Source: PALSA-129 sp050014595 (GTDB lineage Bacteria; Acidobacteriota; Terriglobia; Bryobacterales; Bryobacteraceae). From it: DNA of 64,000 nt. Shown one piece after another: positions 34,262 to 42,610 of the stretch; positions within the stretch are counted from its first letter, which is position 1, and the number at the start of each line of letters is the position of its first letter. Where the stretch lies: the NCBI GenBank assembly GCA_050014595.1, contig JBEKDA010000022.1, forward strand, positions 1 to 64,000, written 5' to 3'. Under the pieces are notes generated by a model that had not been told where the DNA came from, ran no database searches, and saw only the letters and a program-made list of their open reading frames with translations. The position numbers were made by a program, and so were the translations under genes.

Positions 34262-34438
34262 CTACCCTCGCAACCGGCGCAACCGGCCGAGCCAGCCTTC
34301 TCTTGAACGAACCGACCTCACTGCTGGCGTTCCCTGTAGCTGCAAGCCAAGATTGACTAGGGCTTGCGCTGTCCCATTTTGTTGTCCCATCAATTGATGG
34401 ACCCCCTCGGCCGACCCGATCACAACGATTTTGACCAA
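34262..34438 (-). CDS. Possible small protein, TTG start
   Basis: The frame has 58 codons from a TTG at 34438, preceded by AAAGGAG five bases away. The start reads VKIVVIGSAEGVHQLMGQQN, which looks protein-like, and the end is Arg/Leu-rich and less convincing. No homologue is recognised. It may be the remnant of a longer gene. Confidence 0.25.
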   Translation of the reverse strand: MVKIVVIGSAEGVHQLMGQQNGTAQALVNLGLQLQGTPAVRSVRSREGWLGRLRRLRG

Positions 34439-34827
34439 TAACTCCTTTCCCCCCAATTCCAGGCACCGCTGAATTTCAGACTCCCTCTCCTCCTCGTGCT
34501 ATTGCTGAAGGCGGAAGGATACCCTCGTGCATCATCCCCAAAGACTCCCTCGAAAATCTCCCTCACGCGTCAGCCTCCAGGGTTACCTTGAATTTTTGGG
34601 CCTCCGGTTTGCGCGCCAAGGCAAGCTGGGGGTTCGTGTGGATACCTGTAAGCCTGCTAAGGCAAACCCGAAAAGTGTTGCATCCAAGACAGTTAAGGCG
34701 ACGCGAATTTCCAAAAACCCACCGTGCGAAACGAACCCAATCCCAAAAACGGACAGTGCGGATGCTCCCGGCTGTTTTCGGAAGATCCCATTATCACTGG
34801 CCGGCGGGACGCCCTTCCCGGCGCACC
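34439..34827. other. Intergenic, no supportable gene
   Basis: This is the region between the small TTG frame and the ogt stop. Codon patterns are poor on both strands. It contains the short element GTGCGAAACGAACCCAATCC, which I recall as common in intergenic DNA of such bacteria, but no second copy is in the window. Confidence 0.35.
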
Positions 34828-35313
34828 TTACAGCTTTAGCCCCATGGTCCACGCCCCTTCGAGTTCCAGCAGGCGTTTCTTCAACGGCAGGCCTCCACCG
34901 TATCCCGTCAATCTCCCGCCGGAGCCGATCACGCGGTGGCACGGGACCACGATGGCAACCGGGTTCGAGCCGTTGGCCGCTCCCACCGCCCGCACGGCTG
35001 TGGGAGTCCCAATGGCCGCCGCGACCTGGGAATAGCTCCGGGTTTCTCCGTAGGGGATCTTCTCCAGCTCGCGCCAGACACTCTTTTGGAATTCGGTGCC
35101 TGGCATATCCAGCGGGATCTCAAATCGCCGCAAATCCCTTGCAAAGTAAGCGTGCAACTGGGATGCCGCTTCCCGCAGAAGTGGGTTGGCATCCTGCCTG
35201 TGGCCGTCTACCGGTTTTGCCGGAATGAATTCGATGGCGCGGATCCCGGAATCGCTTGCAACCAACCGGAGCCTCAGACCGTCTACAAACAGTACCTCGG
35301 TCCACTCGAGCAT
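34828..35313 (-). CDS. ogt: Methylated-DNA--protein-cysteine methyltransferase
   Basis: The product has 161 residues. It removes O6-alkyl groups from guanine by transferring them to Cys125 in PCHRV. TEFQKSVWRELEKIPYGETRSY (74-95) is the helix-turn-helix part that flips the base, and GYGGGLPLKKRLLELE is the C-terminal signature. The start MLEWTEVLF matches the family; the upstream frame does not. It is divergent from ispH, and 130 bp between them should hold both promoters. Confidence 0.93.
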   Translation of the reverse strand: MLEWTEVLFVDGLRLRLVASDSGIRAIEFIPAKPVDGHRQDANPLLREAASQLHAYFARDLRRFEIPLDMPGTEFQKSVWRELEKIPYGETRSYSQVAAAIGTPTAVRAVGAANGSNPVAIVVPCHRVIGSGGRLTGYGGGLPLKKRLLELEGAWTMGLKL

Positions 35314-35418
35314 GGGAACAGTTTGCCACAAACCGCGCGTGGTGGTGCGCTCGCATCCGCCGGATTCTCGTTTGCAACATTTCCGCATTCCACCGTGCGA
35401 ACCCGGTAACTCTGCTGT

Positions 35419-35424
35419 TATAAT
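35419..35424 (+). promoter_or_regulatory. -10 box for the ispH-hopanoid operon
   Basis: A perfect TATAAT lies 18 bases before the ispH ATG. No good -35 hexamer sits 16-18 bases ahead. It is the best promoter candidate for the operon. Confidence 0.45.
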
Positions 35425-35442
35425 CAGCACTATTCGTTCTTT

Positions 35443-36414
35443 ATGCCTCTAAAGCCTTTCGCACCGAATCACGGCGCGGACAAGAAGATATTCTTGCTCA
35501 AGCCGCGAGGTTTCTGCGCCGGTGTCGTGAGAGCCATCGATGTGGTCAAAATCGCGCTGGATCTGTATGGCCCGCCGGTTTATGTCCGGAAAGAAATTGT
35601 ACACAACAAGCACGTTGTGGACGAGTTGCGGGATGCGGGGGCGATCTTCGTGGAAGAGCTGGATGAAGTGCCGGTGGGGGCGCGCGCCATTTTCAGCGCC
35701 CACGGTGTGGCGCCTGCGGTGCGGCGCGAGGCCAGGGAACGCAACCTGGATGTGATCGATGCCACCTGCCCGCTGGTGACCAAGGTGCACCTGGAAGCCG
35801 TGCGGTTTGCGCGCGACGGGTACAGCATCGTGCTGATCGGGCACAAGGATCATGACGAAGTGATCGGCACGCTAGGCGAAGTGCCGGACCGCAGCTACCT
35901 GGTGGAAACGGTGGAAGATGTGGACCGGCTGGAACTGCCCGATCCGCGGCGCGTCCGCTATTTGACCCAGACCACTCTCAGCCTGGACGAGACGCGCGAG
36001 ATCATGGGCCGCCTGAAAGAGCGGTTCCCCTTTATCCAGGGGCCGCCGGCGCAGGATATCTGCTACGCCACCGAGAACCGGCAGATGGCCGTGAAGGCCG
36101 TTTCGCAGGTTGTCGAGCTGCTGCTGGTGGTGGGCTCGCAGAACAGCTCGAATTCCAAACGGCTGGTGGAAGTGGGCGACAATTTTGGAGTCCGCTCCCA
36201 CCTGGTGAACGATCGCACCGACATCGATCCGGTCTGGCTGGACGGCGTCAGGAACGTGGCGGTGACCGCCGGCGCTTCGGCGCCCGAGCACCTGGTGCTG
36301 GAACTGATCGAGTTTCTGAAAGCGGGCGGCTATAACCAACTGGAGGAGATCGAGCTGGTGGATGAAGATGTCCGCTTCTCGCTGCCTTCGGAGCTGACGA
36401 TAACGATTCAATGA
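35443..36414 (+). CDS. ispH: 4-hydroxy-3-methylbut-2-enyl diphosphate reductase
   Basis: The product has 323 residues. It makes isopentenyl and dimethylallyl diphosphate in the last step of the MEP pathway with a [4Fe-4S] cluster. The cluster cysteines are Cys25 (PRGFCAG), Cys109 (DATCP) and Cys207 (DICYAT). HGV, GHKDHDEV and GSQNSSNSKRL substrate motifs are present. It heads the hopanoid operon: its stop overlaps the squalene-hopene cyclase start by four bases (ATGA), tying precursor supply to hopanoid synthesis. Confidence 0.95.
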   Translation: MPLKPFAPNHGADKKIFLLKPRGFCAGVVRAIDVVKIALDLYGPPVYVRKEIVHNKHVVDELRDAGAIFVEELDEVPVGARAIFSAHGVAPAVRREARERNLDVIDATCPLVTKVHLEAVRFARDGYSIVLIGHKDHDEVIGTLGEVPDRSYLVETVEDVDRLELPDPRRVRYLTQTTLSLDETREIMGRLKERFPFIQGPPAQDICYATENRQMAVKAVSQVVELLLVVGSQNSSNSKRLVEVGDNFGVRSHLVNDRTDIDPVWLDGVRNVAVTAGASAPEHLVLELIEFLKAGGYNQLEEIELVDEDVRFSLPSELTITIQ

Positions 36415-38342
36415 GCGCGCCGGTACAAGTCGGGAATACGCTGGAGTTTGCCGCCGAGCACGCGATGCGCCGCGCGGCCCAATACCTGGGCGCCTTGCAG
36501 CAGCGCGACGGCCACTGGTGCGCGGAACTGACCGCCGATACCACCCTCGAATCCGACTATATCCTGTTCCAACTTTGGCTCTATCCGCCGCAGGACGGCC
36601 AGTGGGAGCCTCCCACCCGGCCGCTGATCGACAAGGCGGTGCGCGCCATCCTCGACCGCCAACTGCCGGATGGCGGCTTCAATATCTATAGCAAGGGCCC
36701 GTCGGAGGTCAGCGCGTCCGTCAAGGCCTACTTCGCGCTCAAATTGGCGGGAATGGCGGTAGACGACGCGCGCATCGAACGGCTGCGCGATCGCATTCTG
36801 GCTCTGGGTGGCATTCAGGCGTCGAACAGTTACGTCAAGGTCAACCTGAGCCTGTTCGACCTCTATCCGCGGCAGTTCTGCCCCAGCATTCCACCCGAAG
36901 TGGTGCTGCTGCCGTTCGACTTTCTGTACCAGATGTCCGCCTGGACGCGGGCCATCGTGGTCACGCTCTCGATCGTCGACGCCGCCAACCCGTGCCGGCC
37001 GGTTCCGGAGGGGATGAACCTGGACGAGATCTGGCTGCCGGGAGCCAGCCCGGCGTGGTCGTTCCAAAAAGACCGGCGCTGGCTGACGTGGCACAATATC
37101 TTCCTCACGGCCGACTGGATTCTGAAGTGGTGGGAACGCCGCGGGTCGAAGAGCATCCGGCAGAGAGCCATCGAGAAAGCCAAGGAGTGGATGATCGAAC
37201 GGTTGCGCCACTCCGACGGGTTGGGCGCGATCTATCCTCCGATGATGTACTCGGTGATGGCCTTGGATGTTTTGGGCTACGCCCCCGACGATCCGTTGCG
37301 CGTGGAAGCACTGCGCCAGTTCAACAACCTGATGGTGGACGATGGCGAGCGGTTCTTCTTCCAGCCGTGCTTCTCGCCGGTTTGGGATACCGGAATTGGC
37401 GCGTACGCGCTGGGACAGACCGATTCCCGGCACCCGGCCTTGCGGCGGGCGGCCGATTGGCTGCTGGCCAAAGAGGTTCGCCGCAAGGGCGACTGGGCCG
37501 TCAAGCGTCCCAATACCGAGCCTTCGGGCTGGGCATTTGAATACAGCAACGAATTCTATCCCGATATCGACGACACCGCCATGGTGACGCTGGCGCTGAG
37601 CGAGGCGCAAGCATCGGACGCGGCCGCGCAGGCGGCCTGCCAAAAACGGGCGCTGGATTGGCTCCTGGCGATGCAATCGAGCGACGGCGGCTGGGCGGCC
37701 TTCGATGCCGACAATAATTGGGAATTCCTGAACAAGGTTCCCTTCGCCGATCACAACGCCATGCTCGATCCCACTTGCCCGGACATTACGGGGCGGGTGC
37801 TGGAAGCGCTGGCAGCCCATCACATCGACCGCAATCACCGCGCGGTGCGCCGCGGCGTGGAGTGGCTGGTCCGCCATCAGCGGCCCGACGGAAGCTGGTA
37901 CGGGCGCTGGGGCGTGGCGTACATTTACGGCACCTGCTTTGCCTTGCGCGGCCTGGCGGCATCCGGCGAGAGCGATCGCGAAGCCCACGTTCTGCGGGCC
38001 GGCGAGTGGCTGCGTTCGGTGCAGAATGCCGACGGCGGCTGGGGCGAAAGCTGCGCCAGTTACGATAGCGGCCTGTTCGTTCCGGCCGAAAGCACTGCTT
38101 CGCAGACCGCCTGGGCGCTGCTGGGACTGATCGCCGGGGGCGACGAGAACAGCTTAAGCGTGCAGCATGGCATCGAGTACCTGCTGGAAACCCAGCGCGC
38201 CGACGGAAGCTGGGACGAGGAACTGGCCACCGGCACCGGTTTCCCAAAAGTCTTCTATCTCGACTATCATCTGTACAAAGATTATTTTCCACTCCTCGCG
38301 CTGACTTCGTTCGTGAAGGCAAGAGATCGTTCGAATGGCTGA
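36411..38342 (+). CDS. shc: Squalene--hopene cyclase
   Basis: The product has 643 residues, normal for the family. It cyclises squalene to hopene and diplopterol on the inner face of the membrane. The proton donor is in the DXDD motif, Asp385-Ile-Asp387-Asp388 (PDIDDTAM). Repeated QW motifs are visible, e.g. QLPDGGFNIYS, QRPDGSWYGRW, QNADGGWGES and QRADGSWDEE. It overlaps ispH by four bases and is followed by hpnH after three bases. Confidence 0.97.
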   Translation: MSAPVQVGNTLEFAAEHAMRRAAQYLGALQQRDGHWCAELTADTTLESDYILFQLWLYPPQDGQWEPPTRPLIDKAVRAILDRQLPDGGFNIYSKGPSEVSASVKAYFALKLAGMAVDDARIERLRDRILALGGIQASNSYVKVNLSLFDLYPRQFCPSIPPEVVLLPFDFLYQMSAWTRAIVVTLSIVDAANPCRPVPEGMNLDEIWLPGASPAWSFQKDRRWLTWHNIFLTADWILKWWERRGSKSIRQRAIEKAKEWMIERLRHSDGLGAIYPPMMYSVMALDVLGYAPDDPLRVEALRQFNNLMVDDGERFFFQPCFSPVWDTGIGAYALGQTDSRHPALRRAADWLLAKEVRRKGDWAVKRPNTEPSGWAFEYSNEFYPDIDDTAMVTLALSEAQASDAAAQAACQKRALDWLLAMQSSDGGWAAFDADNNWEFLNKVPFADHNAMLDPTCPDITGRVLEALAAHHIDRNHRAVRRGVEWLVRHQRPDGSWYGRWGVAYIYGTCFALRGLAASGESDREAHVLRAGEWLRSVQNADGGWGESCASYDSGLFVPAESTASQTAWALLGLIAGGDENSLSVQHGIEYLLETQRADGSWDEELATGTGFPKVFYLDYHLYKDYFPLLALTSFVKARDRSNG

Positions 38343-38345
38343 ACT

Positions 38346-39452
38346 ATGAAATTCCCGATTGCGATGGTGGCCGGCATGGCCGGGTACATCTTCAAGAACA
38401 AGAGGCGGCCGCGGCCGGAGTGGCAGAAGAACGCCGCTCCCGTGGCGGATTCATCCAATCCTTTCCGCATCCTGCCGGCCAAGACCGGCGAGAGGCGCCA
38501 GCCGCACCCCATGATCGGCCGGCGCTTTCCTATCGTGATGATGCTGGAGCCTCTGCACGCCTGCAATCTGACGTGCACGGGCTGCGGGCGCATTCGGGAA
38601 TACGAATCGACCATCAGCGAGCGGGTCCCCCTGGAAGAATGTCTGGCGGCGGTGGACGAGTGCGGAGCGCCCATGGTGTCAATTTGCGGCGGCGAGCCCA
38701 TGATGTACCCGCAAATCGGCCAACTGGTGACGGGAATCCTGGAGCGGAACAAGCACATCATTCTCTGCACCAATGGCATGTTCATCCGGAAGCGTCTGCA
38801 CGAGTTCGCTCCCGACAAGCGCTTCTACTTCAACGTCCACCTGGACGGGATGGAAAAGAACCACGACATCGCCGTGGAGCGCGCGGGCGTATTTCGCGAC
38901 GCCATGGAAGGCATCAAGGCCGCCAAGGCTGCCGGGTTCCTGGTTTGCACCAACACCACCGTCTATAAAGAGACGGATATGGCGGAGATCGAAGAGCTTT
39001 TCGACTACCTGAAGCAGTTCGACGTGGATGGCCACCAGATTTCGCCGGCTTATGGATATTCGGCCGTGGACGACCGCGAAATCTTCATGACGCGCGACGA
39101 CGTGCACGAAAAATTCCGCGATTTCGATCGCATCGCCAGGAAATACAATGTGCGGCAAACGCCCGTCTACATGGAGTTTCTGAAAGGCGAGCGCGAACTG
39201 CCGTGCACCGCGTGGGGCAATCCCACCTACAACATCAAGGGCTGGAAGGGGCCCTGCTATCTGATCACCGACGGCCACTACAAAACCTTCGAGGATCTGA
39301 TGACGCAGACGCCGTGGGAAAGCTACGGCCCCGGAAACGATCCACGCTGCGAGCACTGCATGATGCATTGCGGCTTCGAACCTTCGGCGGCGTTCGGAAT
39401 CAACGCCAAGTTCACCGACAACTTCAAGATGTTGTCATGGATGCTGCGCTAG
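38346..39452 (+). CDS. hpnH: Radical SAM adenosylhopane synthase HpnH
   Basis: The product has 368 residues. It joins the 5'-deoxyadenosyl radical to diploptene, giving adenosylhopane, the first step of C35 side-chain synthesis. The iron-sulfur motif is Cys73-x3-Cys77-x2-Cys80 (CNLTCTGC). CGGEPMMYPQIG, FYFNVHLDGMEKNHD and the C-terminal CEHCMMHCGFEPS segment match the family. It sits 3 bp after shc. The next hopanoid gene is 390 bp away, past a block of palindromic repeats. Confidence 0.95.
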   Translation: MKFPIAMVAGMAGYIFKNKRRPRPEWQKNAAPVADSSNPFRILPAKTGERRQPHPMIGRRFPIVMMLEPLHACNLTCTGCGRIREYESTISERVPLEECLAAVDECGAPMVSICGGEPMMYPQIGQLVTGILERNKHIILCTNGMFIRKRLHEFAPDKRFYFNVHLDGMEKNHDIAVERAGVFRDAMEGIKAAKAAGFLVCTNTTVYKETDMAEIEELFDYLKQFDVDGHQISPAYGYSAVDDREIFMTRDDVHEKFRDFDRIARKYNVRQTPVYMEFLKGERELPCTAWGNPTYNIKGWKGPCYLITDGHYKTFEDLMTQTPWESYGPGNDPRCEHCMMHCGFEPSAAFGINAKFTDNFKMLSWMLR

Positions 39453-39483
39453 AGCGCGTCTCTCACTCACGGTCCGGAAATGT

Positions 39484-39527
39484 GGCGCACGCACTCATGC
39501 GTGCCGTGTCGAGACTGATCTCGACAC
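39484..39527. repeat. Two adjacent hairpins
   Basis: 39484-39505 is a hairpin with stem GCACGCA...TGCGTGC, and 39506-39527 has a perfect 9-bp stem GTGTCGAGA...TCTCGACAC. They lie just after the hpnH stop. No T-run follows. They may be REP-like and slow RNA decay or polymerase. Confidence 0.65.
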
Positions 39528-39680
39528 CGTCTTGGCGTGCGCGGGAACCGGGCGTCATGGACGCTGCGCCAGCTTCCCTCGTGCTGCCTGCAAGTCGGCG
39601 GCGGGCAGGATTGCCCGCCTCACGGAGCAGCGGAGCCCCGATCCAAAAGGGTGTTCCCGAAGCCCGGAAGGCGAAAGAGA

Positions 39681-39806
39681 ATAGCCCAGGGCGCCAGCCC
39701 CGGGTCCGCATAGCAAATTGGCGAGCCCCGGAACGGGGCGAAGGCTTTTCCCAGCGCTCACGCACTGGGCTATTATGTGACGCCCCTGCGGGGCTGCTGG
39801 GGCATG
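39681..39806. repeat. Palindromic intergenic repeat block
   Basis: The block has nested inverted segments: AGCCCAGGGCGCCAGCCCCGG, GAGCCCCGGAACGGGGCGAA, CACGCACTGGGCT and GCCCCTGCGGGGCTGCTGG. It resembles the repeat that I remember as scattered through Acidobacteria genomes. It fills most of the hpnH-hpnA gap. Confidence 0.6.
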
Positions 39807-39843
39807 CTTTAGCTTGCCCGGATTCCCAGAGCGGGCTACCCTC

Positions 39844-40839
39844 ATGAAACCCGCCCTGGTCACCGGCGCTTCCGGCTTCCTCGGATGGCACGTGGCCCGC
39901 GTGCTGCTTGAGCGTGGCTACCCGGTTCGGGCGCTGGTGCGCCCGGGCAGCCGCGTGGATGCGCTGGATGTCGAATCCGTGACCGGCGATCTGCGCGACC
40001 CCGCCTCGCTCGCTCGCGCGGTTTCGGGCTGCGGCCTGGTCTTCCACGTGGCCGCCGACTACCGGCTGTGGGCCAAAGAGCCGGCCGAACTTTACCAATC
40101 GAACGTGGATGGCACCCGCAATCTGCTGGAGGCTTCCCGGCAAGCCGGAGTCGAGCGGGTGGTCTACACCAGCACGGTTGGCTGCATCGGCGTCCCCGAC
40201 GGCGGCATCGGCAATGAGGACTTGCCGGTGTCTCTCGCAGAGATGGCGGGCGATTATAAGCGCTCCAAGTTTCTGGCCGAACAGGTGGCGCTGGAATTCG
40301 CGCGCGGCGGGTTGCCGGTGGTGATCGTCAATCCCACGGCGCCGGTGGGCGATCACGACGTCAAACCCACGCCCACCGGCAAGATCGTGGTGGACTTCCT
40401 GAACGGCGACATGCCGGCCTTCATCGATACCGGGCTCAACGTGGTGGATGTGCGGGACGTTGCCGAGGGTCACTGGCTGGCGTGCGAACACGGCCGCCCG
40501 GGCGAGCGCTATATCCTGGGTTCGGAGAACCTGACGCTGGCGCAAATTCTGCAACAACTGGCTCAAATTACGGGCCGCCGGGCGCCCACCACGCGGCTGC
40601 CGTACGCGCTGGCCTGGTGCGCCGGGGCGTGCAGCACGGCCTGGGCCGGGGTCACCGGGACGCCGCCGCGCATTCCCATGGAAGCGGTACGCATGGCCAA
40701 GAAGAAAATGTGGGTGACGCACGAAAAGGCCCGCCGCGAACTGGGCTTCGCGCCCGGGCCCGCCCGGCAGGCGCTCCACCGCGCGGTCGAGTGGTTCCAA
40801 GGGGCAGGGAAGCGGCCTGTCCAAACGCCAGCGGCATGA
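39844..40839 (+). CDS. hpnA: Hopanoid-associated sugar epimerase HpnA
   Basis: The product has 331 residues. It is an extended SDR with NAD motif GASGFLG (8-14), HVAADYRLWA, SNVDGTRNLL and catalytic Tyr/Lys in YKRSK. The family is tied to hopanoid clusters, but its reaction is not established. The start is the ATG at 39844 that begins the Rossmann strand; an ATG 30 bases upstream lies in the repeat block. Its stop overlaps the start of hpnG (ATGA). Confidence 0.92.
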   Translation: MKPALVTGASGFLGWHVARVLLERGYPVRALVRPGSRVDALDVESVTGDLRDPASLARAVSGCGLVFHVAADYRLWAKEPAELYQSNVDGTRNLLEASRQAGVERVVYTSTVGCIGVPDGGIGNEDLPVSLAEMAGDYKRSKFLAEQVALEFARGGLPVVIVNPTAPVGDHDVKPTPTGKIVVDFLNGDMPAFIDTGLNVVDVRDVAEGHWLACEHGRPGERYILGSENLTLAQILQQLAQITGRRAPTTRLPYALAWCAGACSTAWAGVTGTPPRIPMEAVRMAKKKMWVTHEKARRELGFAPGPARQALHRAVEWFQGAGKRPVQTPAA

Positions 40840-41531
40840 AGCTTCTCCTGATCGCCTCCGATCGAATGGAATTCCAAGGCCTGCTGCGGCGCTGCGAGCA
40901 GGCGCGGCGAGCCGCTTTGTCCGTCGATTGGTCGCGCCTGGCGCGCCTGGGAGCCCATGACGTGCTGCTGGCCGCCAACGGAGTGGGCGCCCGGCGAGCC
41001 GGCGCCGCGGTGGATGCGGCTTTGGCCATTTTTTCCGCCGACTCCGTCGTCAGCCTGGGCTTCTGCGGCGCCCTGGCGCCGGAACTGGCAGTGGCCGATA
41101 TCGTAGTGGCGACTGGCATTGCAGCCGCGGACGGCCGCTTCGCCGCGCAACCGCCGGCCGCGGCTCCGGCGCATCGCGCCGGAACGGTCTGCTCGCTCGA
41201 TCATGTGGCCCGTACCGCCGAAGAAAAGCGCGGTCTGCGCGCTACGGGCTCGATCGCGGTCGAAATGGAAGCCGCCGGAGTTGCCGCGCGGGCCGCAACG
41301 CTCGGCCGCCCATTTTACTGCATAAAGGCCGTCACCGATCTGGCGGGCGAAAGCATGGCCAACGACTTCAATTCCACACTGCGTCCCGACGGTCACTTCG
41401 ATACAATGGAGATTCTAAGATCATCATTGCGCCATCCGTGGGTCCGGCTCCCGGAGCTGTTCCGGTTGCGCAAGCGTTGTCTGCGGGCTTCTAAAGTTCT
41501 GGGAGATTTTGTTGCCGATTGCCGATTCTGA
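40836..41531 (+). CDS. hpnG: Hopanoid phosphorylase/nucleosidase HpnG
   Basis: The product has 231 residues. It releases adenine from adenosylhopane to give (phospho)ribosylhopane. The nucleoside-phosphorylase fold shows in VLLAANGVGARRAGAAVDAA, VSLGFCGALAPEL and the substrate-binding AVEMEAAGVAARA near 140-152. It overlaps hpnA by four bases, and the dehydrogenase gene that follows begins inside its end. Part of the C35 hopanoid branch. Confidence 0.9.
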   Translation: MKLLLIASDRMEFQGLLRRCEQARRAALSVDWSRLARLGAHDVLLAANGVGARRAGAAVDAALAIFSADSVVSLGFCGALAPELAVADIVVATGIAAADGRFAAQPPAAAPAHRAGTVCSLDHVARTAEEKRGLRATGSIAVEMEAAGVAARAATLGRPFYCIKAVTDLAGESMANDFNSTLRPDGHFDTMEILRSSLRHPWVRLPELFRLRKRCLRASKVLGDFVADCRF

Positions 41532-42606
41532 CGTAAGCGCCATACCGGAAACCATGCACGCGGCAGTGTATCGAGGCCAGAGTGCGGTTCAGGTGGAGGA
41601 AGTTCCGACGCCGCGGATCGGCGCGGGCGAAATCCTCATTTGCGTGGAAGCTTGCGGCATCTGTCATACCGACCTGAAGAAGATCGAGCACAACCTGCTC
41701 GAGCCGCCTCGCATCTACGGGCACGAAACCGCCGGCACGGTGGCCGCCGTCGGCTGCGGGGTCACCCGTTTCCAGCCGGGCGACCGCGTGGTGGCCTTCC
41801 ACCATATCCCGTGCCTGGAATGTTTCTACTGTAGACGCAACCACTATGCACAGTGCGCCGTTTATAAGAAAGTGGGCATCACAGCGGGCTTCGAACCGGC
41901 CGGGGGCGGGTTCGCGCAGTACGTGCGCGTGATGGATTGGATTGTGGAGCGCGGCGTCGAAGAGATTCCCGACGGCGTCCCCTTCGAGCGCGCCGCGTTG
42001 GTGGAGCCGCTCAATACTTGTTTGAAGGCCGTGGTGGAATGCGACCCGCAGCCCGGCGAGTTCGTGGCCGTTTTGGGGCAAGGGCCCATCGGGCTGATGT
42101 TCACGATGCTGGTGAATCGCTCGGGCGCGCGCATCGCCGCCACCGATACCATCCCCGAGCGGCGGCTTCTGGCGGCGCGGTGTGGCGCGGAATTTGCCTG
42201 GGATCCGCGGCGGACCAACGTAGCTGAGGAAATCAAGCGTCTTAACGAAGGACGCGGCGCGGATCTGGTGATCGTAGCGGTATCCGTTCCCGGGATCGTG
42301 GACCAGGCCATGGCCTGCTCGCGGCCGGGCGCGCGCATCCTGTTGTTCGCCCAGACTTCCGCCACGGAGCGCGTCGAGGTCTCCGGCCCCGACATTTGCG
42401 TACTAGAACGTACCCTGTTCGGGTGTTATAGTGCTTCTGTGGACTTGCAAAAGGAGTCCGCAAATCTGGTTTTCGGCGGCGAGTTGCCCTTGGAGGAACT
42501 GATCTCGCATCGCCTGCCGCTGGCGGAAATCCGCTCGGGGATTGATCTGGCGTTGCACCCCGGGCCCAAATCGTTGAAAATAATCGTTCAGCCACAGAGG
42601 TGGTGA
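41509..42606 (+). CDS. Zinc-dependent medium-chain dehydrogenase 1
   Basis: The product has up to 365 residues. Catalytic zinc ligands are Cys in CGICHTD, His-Glu in GHETAG, with structural-zinc cysteines in PCLECFYCRRNHYAQC. The NAD(P) fold starts AVLGQGPIGLMF. The start is uncertain: TTG at 41509 or 41512 follows GGGAG and overlaps the hpnG stop, and an ATG at 41554 (MHAAVYRG) would lack a ribosome site. It lies between hpnG and hpnC in the hopanoid operon with a paralogue next to it. It may be the reductase that opens ribosylhopane to bacteriohopanetetrol (inference). Confidence 0.85.
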   Translation: MLPIADSDVSAIPETMHAAVYRGQSAVQVEEVPTPRIGAGEILICVEACGICHTDLKKIEHNLLEPPRIYGHETAGTVAAVGCGVTRFQPGDRVVAFHHIPCLECFYCRRNHYAQCAVYKKVGITAGFEPAGGGFAQYVRVMDWIVERGVEEIPDGVPFERAALVEPLNTCLKAVVECDPQPGEFVAVLGQGPIGLMFTMLVNRSGARIAATDTIPERRLLAARCGAEFAWDPRRTNVAEEIKRLNEGRGADLVIVAVSVPGIVDQAMACSRPGARILLFAQTSATERVEVSGPDICVLERTLFGCYSASVDLQKESANLVFGGELPLEELISHRLPLAEIRSGIDLALHPGPKSLKIIVQPQRW

Positions 42607-42610
42607 TAGA

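Noticed and set aside
39681..39806. tRNA-like or riboswitch element in the hopanoid gap
   Set aside because: The nested palindromes do not give a cloverleaf, and no T-loop or acceptor sequence is seen. It fits an intergenic repeat better.
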